From NCBI RefSeq assembly GCF_014163735.1, contig NZ_JACJDV010000029.1, positions 1 through 48,075 on the forward strand: a stretch of 48,075 bases of DNA, given 5' to 3'. The position numbers were made by a program, and so were the translations under genes. Shown here one piece after another: positions 29,001 to 37,720 of the stretch. The notes under the pieces were generated by a model that was not told the DNA's origin, did no database searches, and saw only the letters and a program-made list of their open reading frames with translations. Each line of letters begins with the position of its first letter. Within the stretch, counting starts at the first letter, position 1. This DNA comes from Shewanella sp. SR44-3. GTDB taxonomy: Bacteria > Pseudomonadota > Gammaproteobacteria > Enterobacterales > Shewanellaceae.

Positions 29001-30778
29001 CCGAGGCTGATGCAGCTTCTAAAGTCGTCGCCGGATCTGTATTTGAAGAAGTGGAACCTGAAATTGAAGCAGAGGCAGAAGTTGGAGAAGAAACCTTAGC
29101 TGAGGTGTTATCTAGCCCTGCTGCTGAAACGACAGAAGACGATATCGATACCATGCTTGAGGAGCTCGACTCTGATACAGCTCCAGAAGCGGAGTCTGAG
29201 ATCGTTTCAGAAGCAACTACTGCCGTTCCAGATGAACCAGCATTAACCGCTGAAGTTGAACCAGACTCAGACATTGCTGTGGAGCCTGAGGATGAGAATG
29301 CGTCAGAATTAGCGCCTGAAGTTGAGATTGAGAAACAACCTGAACTTGCAGTAGCAGCAGAGCCTGAAACAGAAACAGAAGAAGCCGAATCAGAAGAAGC
29401 CGAATCAGAAGAAGCCGAAACAGAATTAGCGTCAGCAGTAGAAGCTGAAGAAGAAAGCTTGGAAGAGGTGTTATCAAGTCCAGCTGCTGAAGCCACAGAA
29501 GATGATATTGATACCATGCTCGAGGAGTTAGGGTCCGATACAACTTCTGACGTCGATGCACAGCCTAGCTCTGAAGAACCAGCCGCTGACATCGAGCTTG
29601 AGGATGAGAGTGCATCAGAATTAGCTGCGGAAGTGGAGATTGAAGAACAGCCTGAACCTGCAATAGAAGCTGAAACAGAAGCCGAGCCTGAAATTGAAGC
29701 TGAAGAAGAAAGCTTGGAAGAAGTGTTATCAAGTCCTGCGGTGGATGCCGATGATGACGAAGAAACGCTCGATATTGATACTGATGAACTCGATGCTCTC
29801 TTAGGTCAATTAAATCATGCCCAAGAATTAGCCGATTCGGGTGCGGTTGAAGTAACGCAAGAGCTTAACACTGATGAACAAGCATCATTGACTCAGGATG
29901 AGAGTATATTCAGCACTGAGACTGACGACGAAATTGATGATATCGATTTTTCATTACTTGATGAAGAAGATGATCTTAATACTAGCGCGGCGCAACCGAC
30001 AGCCGATCTCGATGAAGCCACAACCGCTGCTGAACTTGAAGCTTTATTGGCCGGCATGGATGACAGTGACGATGTCAGTTTTGACTTTGAAGATGAGGAC
30101 GAGTCTGATACTGATATTAGTGCAACACCTCAGTTGCAAGAACCAGCGCAAGAGACTGATAAAGCGAAGGAAAATCAATTTTTTAATGATTTAAAATCAA
30201 ATAAAAAACCTGAAGTATTAGAATCGACTGCGGACGCTAGCGACCCAAAGGCGGCTAAAGTTTACCCAGACGATCCTGATTTCAGTGATGAAAACCTGTT
30301 AGCAGCATTTGCGGAAAACGTCGCCTTTAGTGAAGAGGAAGACGTCTTTAGCGTCGAAGATGATTTTGAAATTACAGATGAAAACCTGACTGTTGAAGAA
30401 GCATTGGCCGCATTAGATGCCGATGAACATAAAGATTTGTTAAATGAGCACTCATTGGCTAATTTCGAAGAAGAAAATGGCTATATCGACATTAATAAGT
30501 TACTGAATGATGCCGATGAAGGTAATGACAGTAGCGATCAATATAAAGATGTTGACGTGGCCATGGATGATAATGAAATTGGTTCCTTGATTGGCAACAC
30601 TTCTATGATTGATGTTGATGATGAAGAAAACTCAGTGAATGCTAAATTGGATTTAGCAAGGGCCTATATCGAGATTGAAGATGCTGATAGTGCTAGAGCC
30701 TTGCTGAAAGAGGTGCAGCTAGATGGCAATGACAGACAAAAATCAGAGGCAAAAAGCCTTATTAAGGGATTAGCTTAA
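26021..30778 (+). CDS. fimV: FimV/HubP polar landmark protein, very acidic and repeat-rich
   Basis: FimV/HubP anchors chromosome-origin, chemotaxis and pilus or flagellar partners at the cell pole. This 1585-residue version has a signal peptide (about 1-30), a periplasmic LysM-like peptidoglycan-binding region (about 50-108, with SIAQKLRPSENISVYQVMAA), a coiled coil (170-252) and a membrane helix (about 276-299, then RRRSKKK). A very acidic cytoplasmic region (about 310-1535) holds some 13 copies of a D-D-[IL]-D-x-[ML]-L-x-[EA]-[LF] unit. The conserved FimV C-terminal helix pair ends the protein (NAKLDLARAYIEIEDADSARALL). The start at 26021 has AAGGGA upstream; the TTG just before it is not needed. 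Flanking genes pdxB-asd and truA are usual for fimV. Confidence 0.93.
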   Translation: MIFRTSYLLGALACALVTLSAANISVPVQAETLKITGPNGEVKQSPKRQYGPTTSADTFWSIAQKLRPSENISVYQVMAALYDANPHAFSGNNYNTLERGMILLVPSEQVMAAIPERLAKERADRDDQRFAKAPPVRPLVRAPVTPSRTLQIVPDTKPEVIVAAKPMVDMVEKSLADDLKIKLEASEHKVLMLTEELGRAQDELMVKAGDTKALKMKLEELSLQVSSLEEDFYQLNEKNQALKVSYQQLIEDTTKVDEPVVEEAPSDFWRTLTDSTLILVLMAALPLLLIFLILFLIMRRRSKKKMQAEVAEAAAIAAAASAASMADMLDDEELDVEDDEGTLAVHLDEDDAESLDDLLDLSSINLQPEAEMGSNAEMDMASEMFIAEESSQSVADDDEGTSLDDLWAEAMEEQDEELEPLKPDDDDLDSFFANLEEEPEATPVPEDATAENTDDDIDAVLSEFAADEPQSTDTAIDADDDIDAMLAEFNVGQDDNSSSEADVDTATADDDIDAMLAEFDIGKDDGASAESEPEMEPKASTEAEPEDDDIDAMLAAFDSKKQAGEEIDSDTEAAELEPAELEPELGPELDAESEAELATDAQVETEPEDDDIDAMLAAFDSKKQADEEIDSDADIAAELEPELAPEIELDAESEAELATDAQVEIEAQASSEDEAVDDIDSLIAGLETTPEELEADAIAAELNAELELDTDSDNEPSDDDLDSMLAELQKSPEEIEAAAIAAELEAELESDAQDNLDVRSEADKQSAPEADDIDALLAELETTPEELEADAIAAELDAELELDAAQDTETSDDDLDSMLAELERTPEDETTAENVDAGEAAQKSNEAPDDIEALLAELETTPEELEADAIAAELSAELELDSDADPDDEVSDDDLDSLLADFDTSSEKIAEQRLAKTSAELEVEPETDVDIPAEPELEAASEPAVETEVVPEADTEVQDEPELTSEVKPESDAIVEPEDESETELASEAEREEAEADAASKVVAGSVFEEVEPEIEAEAEVGEETLAEVLSSPAAETTEDDIDTMLEELDSDTAPEAESEIVSEATTAVPDEPALTAEVEPDSDIAVEPEDENASELAPEVEIEKQPELAVAAEPETETEEAESEEAESEEAETELASAVEAEEESLEEVLSSPAAEATEDDIDTMLEELGSDTTSDVDAQPSSEEPAADIELEDESASELAAEVEIEEQPEPAIEAETEAEPEIEAEEESLEEVLSSPAVDADDDEETLDIDTDELDALLGQLNHAQELADSGAVEVTQELNTDEQASLTQDESIFSTETDDEIDDIDFSLLDEEDDLNTSAAQPTADLDEATTAAELEALLAGMDDSDDVSFDFEDEDESDTDISATPQLQEPAQETDKAKENQFFNDLKSNKKPEVLESTADASDPKAAKVYPDDPDFSDENLLAAFAENVAFSEEEDVFSVEDDFEITDENLTVEEALAALDADEHKDLLNEHSLANFEEENGYIDINKLLNDADEGNDSSDQYKDVDVAMDDNEIGSLIGNTSMIDVDDEENSVNAKLDLARAYIEIEDADSARALLKEVQLDGNDRQKSEAKSLIKGLA
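27650..28020 (+). repeat. Tandem duplication inside fimV
   Basis: An approximately 186-bp unit is duplicated: 27650-27729 and 27836-27915 are almost identical, as are 27781-27834 and 27961-28014. The near identity at DNA level suggests a recent duplication of one 60-62-residue acidic unit. Confidence 0.85.
28077..28665 (+). repeat. Three diverged copies of an ETTPEELEADAIAAEL unit in fimV
   Basis: Copies begin near 28077, 28360 and 28591. The protein is strongly conserved (LETTPEELEADAIAAEL) while third codon positions differ, pointing to selection on the protein unit after older duplication. A degenerate fourth copy lies near 28197 (SPEEIEAAAIAAEL). Confidence 0.8.
29381..29425 (+). repeat. 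15-bp tandem repeat, three copies, in fimV
   Basis: GAAGCCGAATCAGAA is repeated at 29381-29395, 29396-29410 and, with one change, 29411-29425, encoding EAESE units. Being a multiple of three, gain or loss keeps the frame. Confidence 0.85.
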
Positions 30779-30882
30779 GCGCTGGGGGATCCACATTTCA
30801 ATCAGATTGGAAGCTACAATCAGCAAGGTTTAGCTTTAGCACCACACTCAGTAAGCTTATTGTTACCTTCGCAAGATAAACT

Positions 30883-30914
30883 AAAACGGCGCACTGCATG
30901 CGCCGTTTTTTTTG
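30883..30914 (+). terminator. Terminator between fimV and truA
   Basis: AAAACGGCGCA, loop CTGCA and TGCGCCGTTTTTTTT form a perfect 11-bp stem with a long U-tract. Confidence 0.92.
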
Positions 30915-30923
30915 TGATAAAAT
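30915..30923 (+). promoter_or_regulatory. Possible extended -10 promoter of truA
   Basis: TGA followed by TAAAAT, then GCGCGC, directly after the terminator and about 30 bp before the truA start. No good -35 is present; an extended -10 could compensate. Confidence 0.4.
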
Positions 30924-30952
30924 GCGCGCTCTTAAAATGTGAGGATGAGTCA

Positions 30953-31738
30953 ATGCGGGTTGCGTTAGGTATCGAATATGATGGCAGTGATTTTTGTGGT
31001 TGGCAGCGCCAAATAGAAGTGGATTCGGTACAAGCTCAGCTTGAAAAAGCCCTTTCTTTGATTGCAAATGAGCCTATCGAGGTGGTATGCGCAGGGCGAA
31101 CAGATACTGGGGTTCATGGAACTGGCCAAGTGGTGCATTTTGATACTACGGCTATTAGACCTGACTCAGCTTGGACATTAGGAGTTAATGCGAACTTGCC
31201 TGACACTATTGCGGTGCGCTGGGCTAAGGTTGTTGATGACAGCTTTCATGCGCGTTTTTCGGCAACCGCGAGACGTTACCGTTATGTGATTTATAACCAT
31301 AAATTTCGCCCAGGAATATTACGCCATGGTCTGAGCCATTATCACGGTGACATTGATGAAACCTTAATGCATCAAGCGGCACAACAGCTGTTAGGTGAGC
31401 ATGATTTTACTAGCTTTAGGGCGATGCAGTGCCAGTCTAAAAGTCCATTTCGCAGCATCCATGAAGTGAATGTGACCCGCCAGGGCATGTATATCATGGT
31501 GGATATTAAGGCTAATGCTTTCTTACACCATATGGTGCGCAATATTGTGGGTAGTTTGCTTGAAATTGGCCTAGGAAATCGGCCGCTTAATTGGATCTCT
31601 GAGTTAATTGCAGTTAAAGACAGAAGGCAAGCGGCAGCTACGGCTAAACCTAATGGTTTGTATTTGGTTGATGTGACCTATCCAGAAGAGTTTGCGATCC
31701 CTAAGCTCGCCCTAGGGCCTTTGTTTATGCTGGATTAA
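30953..31738 (+). CDS. truA: tRNA pseudouridine(38-40) synthase
   Basis: TruA isomerises uridines 38-40 of the tRNA anticodon arm to pseudouridine. The 261-residue length is typical. The catalytic Asp51 lies in [17 protein letters not shown]. Other family motifs are [12 protein letters not shown] at the start, [27 protein letters not shown] and the C-terminal [15 protein letters not shown]. The start at 30953 has GAGGATGA upstream; a longer in-frame reading would run back through the terminator. The usual gammaproteobacterial neighbour accD is not present downstream; folC follows after 108 bp. Confidence 0.95.
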   Translation: MRVALGIEYDGSDFCGWQRQIEVDSVQAQLEKALSLIANEPIEVVCAGRTDTGVHGTGQVVHFDTTAIRPDSAWTLGVNANLPDTIAVRWAKVVDDSFHARFSATARRYRYVIYNHKFRPGILRHGLSHYHGDIDETLMHQAAQQLLGEHDFTSFRAMQCQSKSPFRSIHEVNVTRQGMYIMVDIKANAFLHHMVRNIVGSLLEIGLGNRPLNWISELIAVKDRRQAAATAKPNGLYLVDVTYPEEFAIPKLALGPLFMLD

Positions 31739-31846
31739 CAACAATGTTAGCTGTGTCTAAGCTCTTGATTGAGAGTCTGACGTTTAAGCCTAATGCTCGC
31801 GTCGCTATTTTATGATTTGTGAATTTTACTAGGTTGGTTTTTATTT

Positions 31847-33238
31847 ATGTCCTCAAATATCCAACAAGGTGTGGCTCAACAAAGGGCTCTGCATAAGACT
31901 GAGCAAGACACAGCTACGCCAAGCGTAATGGGCGGCAGTCCATTACCGGGCGCATCATTGAATGATTGGCTCGAGTATTTGCTGTCTATTCATCCGGCAG
32001 AAATCGACATGGGTTTAAGTCGCGTAAGTGAGGTTGCCCGTCAATTACAGCTATTGGATTTAGCCCCTGCCAAAGTCATTACTGTTGCTGGCACCAATGG
32101 TAAAGGTACCAGTTGCGCCATGCTTGAGTCAGTGCTTAGCTTGGCTGGCAAGCGGGTGGGGGTTTACAGCTCACCGCACCTTATCCATTACAACGAGCGG
32201 GTGCGTATTCAAGGCGTAGACGCAACCGATGATGCTTTAATTGCCGCATTTACTGCCATTGAAACGGCGAGAGGAGCCATCTCCTTAACCTTTTTCGAGT
32301 ACGCGACGTTAGCGGGTCTATGGTTATTTAAAGCGGCGAAACTTGATGTCATCATTCTTGAAGTCGGCCTAGGTGGCCGCCTAGATGCCACCAATATGAT
32401 AGATGCCGATGTCTGCTTGCTCACCTCTATTGCGTTAGATCATCAAGAGTATTTAGGTTATACCCGCGAGTCAGTGGGGCGAGAGAAAGCGGGAGTGTTT
32501 AGGCCTGAGCGCTTAGCTGTGATAAGTGAGCCGAAACTGCCCATAACTGTGACAGATTATGCCGCGCAAATTGGCGCGCCAGTTTGTCGTGTTGGCCACG
32601 AGTTTAGCTACCAAAAGCAGCAACAAACATGGTCTTTTCACAGTGGCAATAGGCAGATAGCCGCATTAGCCTTGCCTGTGTTACCGTTAGCCAATGCTGC
32701 GGGCGTGGTGGCATTATTAACTCAATACTGGCCTGGAATTAGCGATATACAGCTGAGTGAGGGCATAGCTAAAGCCCGTCTTAGTGGTCGTTTTGAAACG
32801 CTGTCAACCTCGCCATTGTTGATTGCTGATGTGGCCCATAACCCTCATGCCGCAGCTTACTTAGCTCAGCAGTTAGCGGTATTTAGTGGTAAGCGCGTAC
32901 TGGCCTTGTGCGCTATGTTAAAAGATAAAGATATCCAAGGGGTGCTCAGTGAGCTCATGCATGTGATAGACAGTTGGTATTTTGCCAGTTTAGATAATGA
33001 GCGCGGTGCAAGTTCCAAGCAGTTAATCGATGCGTTAAATCTAAATAAGAGTGCAAATGTTAGCTTTGATACAGCAAAAATGGATGTCAAAGCGTTAGGG
33101 TTCGACACCTTGAGTCAAGCTTGGGAGACGTTATCTATTGATGTGCAAGATGATGATATTATTATTGTATTTGGCTCTTTTTATACAGTTTCAGGCTTTA
33201 AAACATTACTTGAGTTAGCGCAGTTCAAAGATGAGTAA
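31847..33238 (+). CDS. folC: Dihydrofolate/folylpolyglutamate synthase
   Basis: FolC adds glutamate to dihydropteroate to form dihydrofolate and then lengthens the polyglutamate tail of folates. The 463-residue protein has the P-loop TVAGTNGKGTSCAMLE, GVYSSPHLIHYNERVRI, EVGLGGRLDATN, the SIALDHQEYLG segment with GREKAGVFR, and the C-domain DVAHNPHAAAYLA. Compared with E. coli FolC it carries about 28 extra N-terminal residues before LNDWLEYLLSIHP. The ATG at 31847 has only a weak upstream GG-rich sequence. The internal ATG at 31928 would remove most of the extension but has no ribosome-binding site, so I keep the longer form. Confidence 0.92.
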   Translation: MSSNIQQGVAQQRALHKTEQDTATPSVMGGSPLPGASLNDWLEYLLSIHPAEIDMGLSRVSEVARQLQLLDLAPAKVITVAGTNGKGTSCAMLESVLSLAGKRVGVYSSPHLIHYNERVRIQGVDATDDALIAAFTAIETARGAISLTFFEYATLAGLWLFKAAKLDVIILEVGLGGRLDATNMIDADVCLLTSIALDHQEYLGYTRESVGREKAGVFRPERLAVISEPKLPITVTDYAAQIGAPVCRVGHEFSYQKQQQTWSFHSGNRQIAALALPVLPLANAAGVVALLTQYWPGISDIQLSEGIAKARLSGRFETLSTSPLLIADVAHNPHAAAYLAQQLAVFSGKRVLALCAMLKDKDIQGVLSELMHVIDSWYFASLDNERGASSKQLIDALNLNKSANVSFDTAKMDVKALGFDTLSQAWETLSIDVQDDDIIIVFGSFYTVSGFKTLLELAQFKDE

Positions 33239-33335
33239 ACTCGTTTGATAACACATTTATTCGTCAGCGGTGAAGGTGGTTAACAAGCATTGTGGCAATA
33301 CAACATTTTCTTTTTAAGAAGCAAGGAATCAGCAA

Positions 33336-34034
33336 GTGACCAGTCAATTTCAAAATAGATTAGTGGGCACCATAGTCTTAGTCGCATTAGGGGTGATTTT
33401 TTTACCAGATTTACTTGACGGAAAGCAACGTAAAGTAGAAGAGGTGTTTACCGAAATTCCACTGCGCGCCAATAGTCTAGCAAAAAACACCCAGACTCAG
33501 GGAGCTGACGAAGTGTCTGATAAAGACGCTAATACCGCCGCAGAAGATGAAAAATTTCAAGTGCTCAGTGAGCAAAATACCCAGCCCCAGCTTGAAGGCA
33601 GCTCACCGCCTATCTCAAACCTTAAGCCTATCAAAATGGTCGATGCATTAGACCTAAGCACAGCTGAAGCAAAAAAGGCGCCTCCTACAAGCAGTAAATC
33701 TGCGAATAAACCAGCGAGCAATACAGCCAAAACCGAAGTTAAATCGGTCAGCAAGCCTGCAGTGAATAAACCTGTTAGCCAGCCTAGGGCTAATGTGACC
33801 TTACAGTTGGGCGGTTTTAACAGTGCCGACAATGTGGTGGCTTTGGTGGCGCAATTACGTAAAGCAGGCTTTACGACTTACACTTTACCCCGCAATCCTA
33901 TCGATGGACGCTTAACCAAAGTGTTTGTCGGCCCCGATGTTTCTGAAGCCAAGCTTAAAGCAAGGCAAGTACAGATTGAAAAACTAACAGGGCTAAAAGG
34001 TAAGATTGTTCCCTACAATCCCCTTGAAAGATAA
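33336..34034 (+). CDS. dedD: DedD-like SPOR-domain protein
   Basis: This 232-residue protein fits DedD, a non-essential division protein that binds septal peptidoglycan. It has a short cytoplasmic start, one membrane helix (about residues 9-26, LVGTIVLVALGVIFLPDLL), a long low-complexity Ser/Lys/Pro/Ala-rich periplasmic linker (about 30-150) and a C-terminal SPOR domain (about 155-230, LQLGGFNSADNVVALVAQL and VFVGPDVSEAKLKA). The start is GTG, preceded by AAGGAA. Its place between folC and cvpA matches E. coli. Confidence 0.9.
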   Translation: MTSQFQNRLVGTIVLVALGVIFLPDLLDGKQRKVEEVFTEIPLRANSLAKNTQTQGADEVSDKDANTAAEDEKFQVLSEQNTQPQLEGSSPPISNLKPIKMVDALDLSTAEAKKAPPTSSKSANKPASNTAKTEVKSVSKPAVNKPVSQPRANVTLQLGGFNSADNVVALVAQLRKAGFTTYTLPRNPIDGRLTKVFVGPDVSEAKLKARQVQIEKLTGLKGKIVPYNPLER

Positions 34035-34104
34035 GCATTTTATTAACTCATTTTGATAGTGTGATTTATTTATTCGACAAGAGGGTGAGAAACACTCTTG
34101 TCTC

Positions 34105-34113
34105 TGGTAGAAT
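34105..34113 (+). promoter_or_regulatory. Possible extended -10 promoter of cvpA-purF
   Basis: TGG followed by TAGAAT, then a GC-rich CGCGCCGTC, about 38 bp before cvpA. A hairpin, ACAAGA...TCTTGT with inner GTG/CAC (34077-34101), overlaps its -35 region. No PurR operator like that of the E. coli cvpA-purF promoter was seen. Confidence 0.4.
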
Positions 34114-34150
34114 CGCGCCGTCTTAATCTAGATAGTGGATCTCAAGCTCA

Positions 34151-34651
34151 ATGGTATGGATTGATTACGCAATTATCATCCTGATCGGCCTATCAACCCT
34201 GATAAGCCTTATCCGTGGATTTGCCAAAGAGGCTATGTCTCTTGTTGTTTGGTTTGCAGCCTTCTTTATTGCCAGCCAATTTTATCTCGACCTTGCGGTG
34301 CACCTGACTCAGATGTCAGATGAACTGTTCCGCAATGGCGTAGCCATCGCGATTTTATTTATCACCACCCTCATTCTTGGTGCCTTAATCAATTACCTCT
34401 TAGGCCAGCTGGTGTCCAAAACAGGCCTTTCCGGTACCGATAGGGTATTAGGTGTGTGTTTTGGTGCCATTCGCGGTGCCCTTATAGTGAGCGCATTACT
34501 GTTTTTTATGGATGCGTTTACCGCTTTTCCCAATTCCAATTGGTGGAAGCAATCTGTGTTAGTGCCTGAATTTGGTGTGGTTATCCAATGGTTTTTTAGC
34601 TATTTGGAAAACACCTCCAGCTTTGTACCCAAAAATATAATGATAAAATAG
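34151..34651 (+). CDS. cvpA: CvpA family inner-membrane protein
   Basis: This 166-residue membrane protein matches E. coli CvpA almost from end to end: [38 protein letters not shown], and the family signature [21 protein letters not shown]. Four hydrophobic segments lie at about residues 5-22, 28-48, 65-87 and 102-122. CvpA is needed for colicin V export in E. coli and for envelope homeostasis; its biochemical role is unclear. purF follows 27 bp downstream, so they form one operon. Confidence 0.94.
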   Translation: MVWIDYAIIILIGLSTLISLIRGFAKEAMSLVVWFAAFFIASQFYLDLAVHLTQMSDELFRNGVAIAILFITTLILGALINYLLGQLVSKTGLSGTDRVLGVCFGAIRGALIVSALLFFMDAFTAFPNSNWWKQSVLVPEFGVVIQWFFSYLENTSSFVPKNIMIK

Positions 34652-34678
34652 AACATCTTACAATGAGGAAGTTTACCC

Positions 34679-36193
34679 ATGTGTGGTATCGTCGGAATAG
34701 TAGGCAAGTCATCAGTTAATCAAACGATTTACGATGCACTCACTGTACTACAGCATCGTGGTCAAGATGCGGCAGGTATAGTTACCGTTGACAAGTATGC
34801 GTTTCGTTTACGCAAAGCCAACGGCCTAGTGAAGGATGTATTTGAACCTAAACATATGCAACGGCTGCAAGGCAATGCCGGCATAGGCCATGTACGTTAT
34901 CCCACCGCTGGTAGTTCCAGCGCCTCTGAAGCCCAACCTTTTTATGTTAACTCTCCCTTTGGTATTTCCCTCGCCCATAATGGCAACCTCACGAATACAG
35001 TCGAACTGGCTGAAGGCTTAGTGAAAAAACGTCGTCACGTGAATACCACCTCCGACTCAGAAGTATTACTCAATCTATTAGCCGATGAACTGCAAGAAAC
35101 TCGTAGCCTAACCTTAAGTGCCGATGAAGTGTTTGATGCTGTGGCTAAGGTGCATGCTCAAACGCGCGGTGCTTATGCTGTGACTGCAATGATCATAGGT
35201 CAAGGCTTAGTGGCATTTAGAGATCCTTTTGGTATTCGTCCGCTGATTTTAGGTAAGCATGAAAGTGCAACCGGTACTGAGTACATGGTAGCCTCTGAAA
35301 GTGTGGCATTGGATGCTGTTGGTTTTGAAGTGATGCGTGATGTGGCTCCCGGTGAAGCGATATTTGTCACCTTAGATGGCCAGTTATTCACCCGCCAGTG
35401 TGCAATTGCTCCTAATTATGCACCTTGTATCTTTGAGTTCGTGTATTTCGCACGTCCAGACTCCACCATAGATAAAGTGTCTGTGTACGCCAGTCGAGTG
35501 AACATGGGGGCCAAGTTAGGCGAGAAGATCAAGAAAGAATGGGAAGAGCACGATATCGATGTGGTTATTCCCATTCCCGAAACCTCTTGTGATATTGCCT
35601 TAGAAATTGCCCGTTGCATGGATTTACCTTATCGACAAGGTTTTGTAAAAAATCGTTATATTGGCCGTACCTTTATTATGCCCGGCCAAGAAGAGCGGAT
35701 TAAATCCGTGCGCCGTAAACTTAATGCGATAAACACTGAATTTAAAGGTAAAAATGTGCTATTGGTGGATGACTCCATCGTACGCGGCACCACCTCTGAA
35801 CAGATCATCGAAATGGCCCGAGAAGCCGGAGCCAAGAAGGTGTACTTTGCCTCAGCGGCCCCAGAGGTTCGTTTCCCGAACGTCTATGGAATCGATATGC
35901 CCACCTCTAATGAGTTGATTGCTTACGGCCGTGATGCCGATGAAATCGCCAACATTATTGGTGCAGATGGGATTATTTTCCAAAACCTCACTGATTTAGT
36001 GGAAGCTGTGCGGATGGAGAACCCAGAGATAAAGCAGTTTGATACTTCGGTATTTGATGGTCATTACATTACCAATGATGTCGACCAAAGCTATCTGGAT
36101 CACCTGACGCAATTGCGTAACGATGATGCAAAATTGGGCCGCAGTAAAGATATCGGCACTAACCTTGAGTTGCACAATGTGTGTCATCCTTAA
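34679..36193 (+). CDS. purF: Amidophosphoribosyltransferase
   Basis: PurF catalyses the first committed step of purine synthesis, making phosphoribosylamine from PRPP and glutamine. The 504-residue protein begins MCGIVGI, so the catalytic N-terminal cysteine is exposed after removal of Met with no propeptide, as in the E. coli type. Seen are the glutaminase motifs [20 protein letters not shown] and AHNGNL, and the PRPP-binding motif [14 protein letters not shown]. No iron-sulfur cysteine set is needed in this type. GAGGAAG precedes the start. It is the last gene of the pdxB-to-purF run and ends at a terminator. Confidence 0.97.
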   Translation: MCGIVGIVGKSSVNQTIYDALTVLQHRGQDAAGIVTVDKYAFRLRKANGLVKDVFEPKHMQRLQGNAGIGHVRYPTAGSSSASEAQPFYVNSPFGISLAHNGNLTNTVELAEGLVKKRRHVNTTSDSEVLLNLLADELQETRSLTLSADEVFDAVAKVHAQTRGAYAVTAMIIGQGLVAFRDPFGIRPLILGKHESATGTEYMVASESVALDAVGFEVMRDVAPGEAIFVTLDGQLFTRQCAIAPNYAPCIFEFVYFARPDSTIDKVSVYASRVNMGAKLGEKIKKEWEEHDIDVVIPIPETSCDIALEIARCMDLPYRQGFVKNRYIGRTFIMPGQEERIKSVRRKLNAINTEFKGKNVLLVDDSIVRGTTSEQIIEMAREAGAKKVYFASAAPEVRFPNVYGIDMPTSNELIAYGRDADEIANIIGADGIIFQNLTDLVEAVRMENPEIKQFDTSVFDGHYITNDVDQSYLDHLTQLRNDDAKLGRSKDIGTNLELHNVCHP

Positions 36194-36241
36194 GACGTAC
36201 AGCAACGAATAACCGTTGTTGTGAGTGAACATGCAGAAAAT

Positions 36242-36278
36242 AAAAAACCAGTGGCCCTAAAGCGACTGGTTTTTTTTA
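36242..36278. terminator. Shared terminator after purF
   Basis: AAAAAACCAGT and ACTGGTTTTTTTT with a 12-nt loop lie between the purF stop and the convergent minus-strand gene. A-run and T-run on both sides allow bidirectional use. Confidence 0.85.
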
Positions 36279-36307
36279 TCCCACATTTGTAGCTTTTTTA
36301 GCTTGTA

Positions 36308-37720
36308 TTAACCGCGATAACCAAACAGCTTTCTACTGATGATTTCATCAATAACTGGCTGGGGCAAGGCTTGTTGCCATTCGTCTGAGCCTTTAGCAAT
36401 TTGCTTTAAGACTTCACGTGAGAAAAAGTTAAACAAATTAATGTCGCTGGATTCTATGCTGGTAATAAAACCATTATCCAATAGATGACGGTACAAGTAG
36501 CGCAAATTATTGGGCACATTAACTGTGGTTAAATCTTTTAATTCACCGCTTTCGCTGAGCTCAGGGTAGACGAAGACTCGGGTGTGATCGGGGAAAAGTT
36601 TACCAAAGCCTTCTAAAATGCCACCTTCAAGGCCACGATAGAAATTCTCATCGAAGATTTGCTTAATATTAATCATGCCCACTACTATGCCGATTTGCAG
36701 TTTAGTGTATTGACGGAAATAGGCTCTTAAAGAAAAGTAGCGGGTGTAATCCGACACCATCACATTATAACCGAGTAAGTTAAGCAGTTTCACTCGCTCT
36801 ATGATGTCCGCTGAAGACATATTGGCATCTTTACCATGGCTATCATTTAAAGAAATTTCCGCGATTACCACAGTGTTTTCCTTGTTAACACCATTGAGTT
36901 CGGCAAAGGCTTTTTCACCTTGTTCTATCATGTCAACATTCAGCCGAGTTACAGGCTTAAATGAACCACGGATCGTTAATACATTCTTTTTGTAGAGCAT
37001 TTCAGCAGGTACTGCCACACTACCATCGGGTTTAAACATGATGGCACGGGTTTTCCAACTGCGAATAAGATGAATGTTTTTAGCACGACTGTCTATGTCT
37101 TCAAAATAAGGGCCTTGGAATTCGATGCAATCAATTTCAATCCGATTGGCTTTTAAATCATCGGTTAATGAGTCGATGATTTTTTTAGGATCTTCAAAGT
37201 AATAGTAACTCGCGTAGATAAGGTTAACGCCCAGCACTCCAAGGGCTTGTTGCTGCGCCTCGGCGTTATCGTCAAACATACGCACATGCACCACAATGTT
37301 TGATGGCTCAGCACCTGGGTACATTTGTACCCTAACGCCGCACCAAGCATGGCACTCGTTATTGCGATTAAAGCTCTTGGCTGCCACAGTGGCTGCGTAA
37401 GTGAAATAGCGCGATGATTTAGAGCGCACATTGCCTACACGTTCAATGACTAAATCAAGCTCTTGCTCCATCATGGCCTGTACTCGGGCTTTACTGACGT
37501 AACGGCCGTCTTGCTGGACACCGTAAATGGCGTCGGAGAAGGTCATATCATAGGCTGACATGGTTTTTGCAATCGTACCCGCTGCAGCGCCTGCGACAAA
37601 AAAGTTACGTGCTACTTCTTGTCCTGCACCAATTTCAACGATAGTACCGTATTTTTTGTCGTCTAGATTTAGACGTAATGCTTTTTCTTTGGTACCGCGA
37701 GTGCTCACTTGCTTATTCAT
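36308..37720 (-). CDS. Conserved protein of unknown function
   Basis: This soluble protein of 470 residues has no signal peptide, membrane helix or recognisable catalytic motif. It is full-length and well formed: the ATG has GGAG 6 bases upstream and it ends FGYRG. Conserved-looking stretches are YGTIVEIGAGQEVARNFF, AAGTIAKTMSAYDMTFSD, NECHAWCGVRVQ, VGVNLIYASYYYFEDP and LEGGILEGFGKLFPD. I recall similar proteins in Bacteroidota carrying doubtful labels (TonB-dependent receptor, nicotinate-nucleotide adenylyltransferase); the sequence supports neither, since it lacks a beta-barrel or plug and the HxGH adenylyltransferase motif. It is monocistronic and divergent from the DUF885 lipoprotein. Function unknown. 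Confidence 0.8.
   Translation of the reverse strand: MNKQVSTRGTKEKALRLNLDDKKYGTIVEIGAGQEVARNFFVAGAAAGTIAKTMSAYDMTFSDAIYGVQQDGRYVSKARVQAMMEQELDLVIERVGNVRSKSSRYFTYAATVAAKSFNRNNECHAWCGVRVQMYPGAEPSNIVVHVRMFDDNAEAQQQALGVLGVNLIYASYYYFEDPKKIIDSLTDDLKANRIEIDCIEFQGPYFEDIDSRAKNIHLIRSWKTRAIMFKPDGSVAVPAEMLYKKNVLTIRGSFKPVTRLNVDMIEQGEKAFAELNGVNKENTVVIAEISLNDSHGKDANMSSADIIERVKLLNLLGYNVMVSDYTRYFSLRAYFRQYTKLQIGIVVGMINIKQIFDENFYRGLEGGILEGFGKLFPDHTRVFVYPELSESGELKDLTTVNVPNNLRYLYRHLLDNGFITSIESSDINLFNFFSREVLKQIAKGSDEWQQALPQPVIDEIISRKLFGYRG

Noticed and set aside
34035..34150. PurR operator before cvpA-purF
   Set aside because: No sequence close to ACGCAAACGTTTTCGT was found here, although E. coli has one at this locus.
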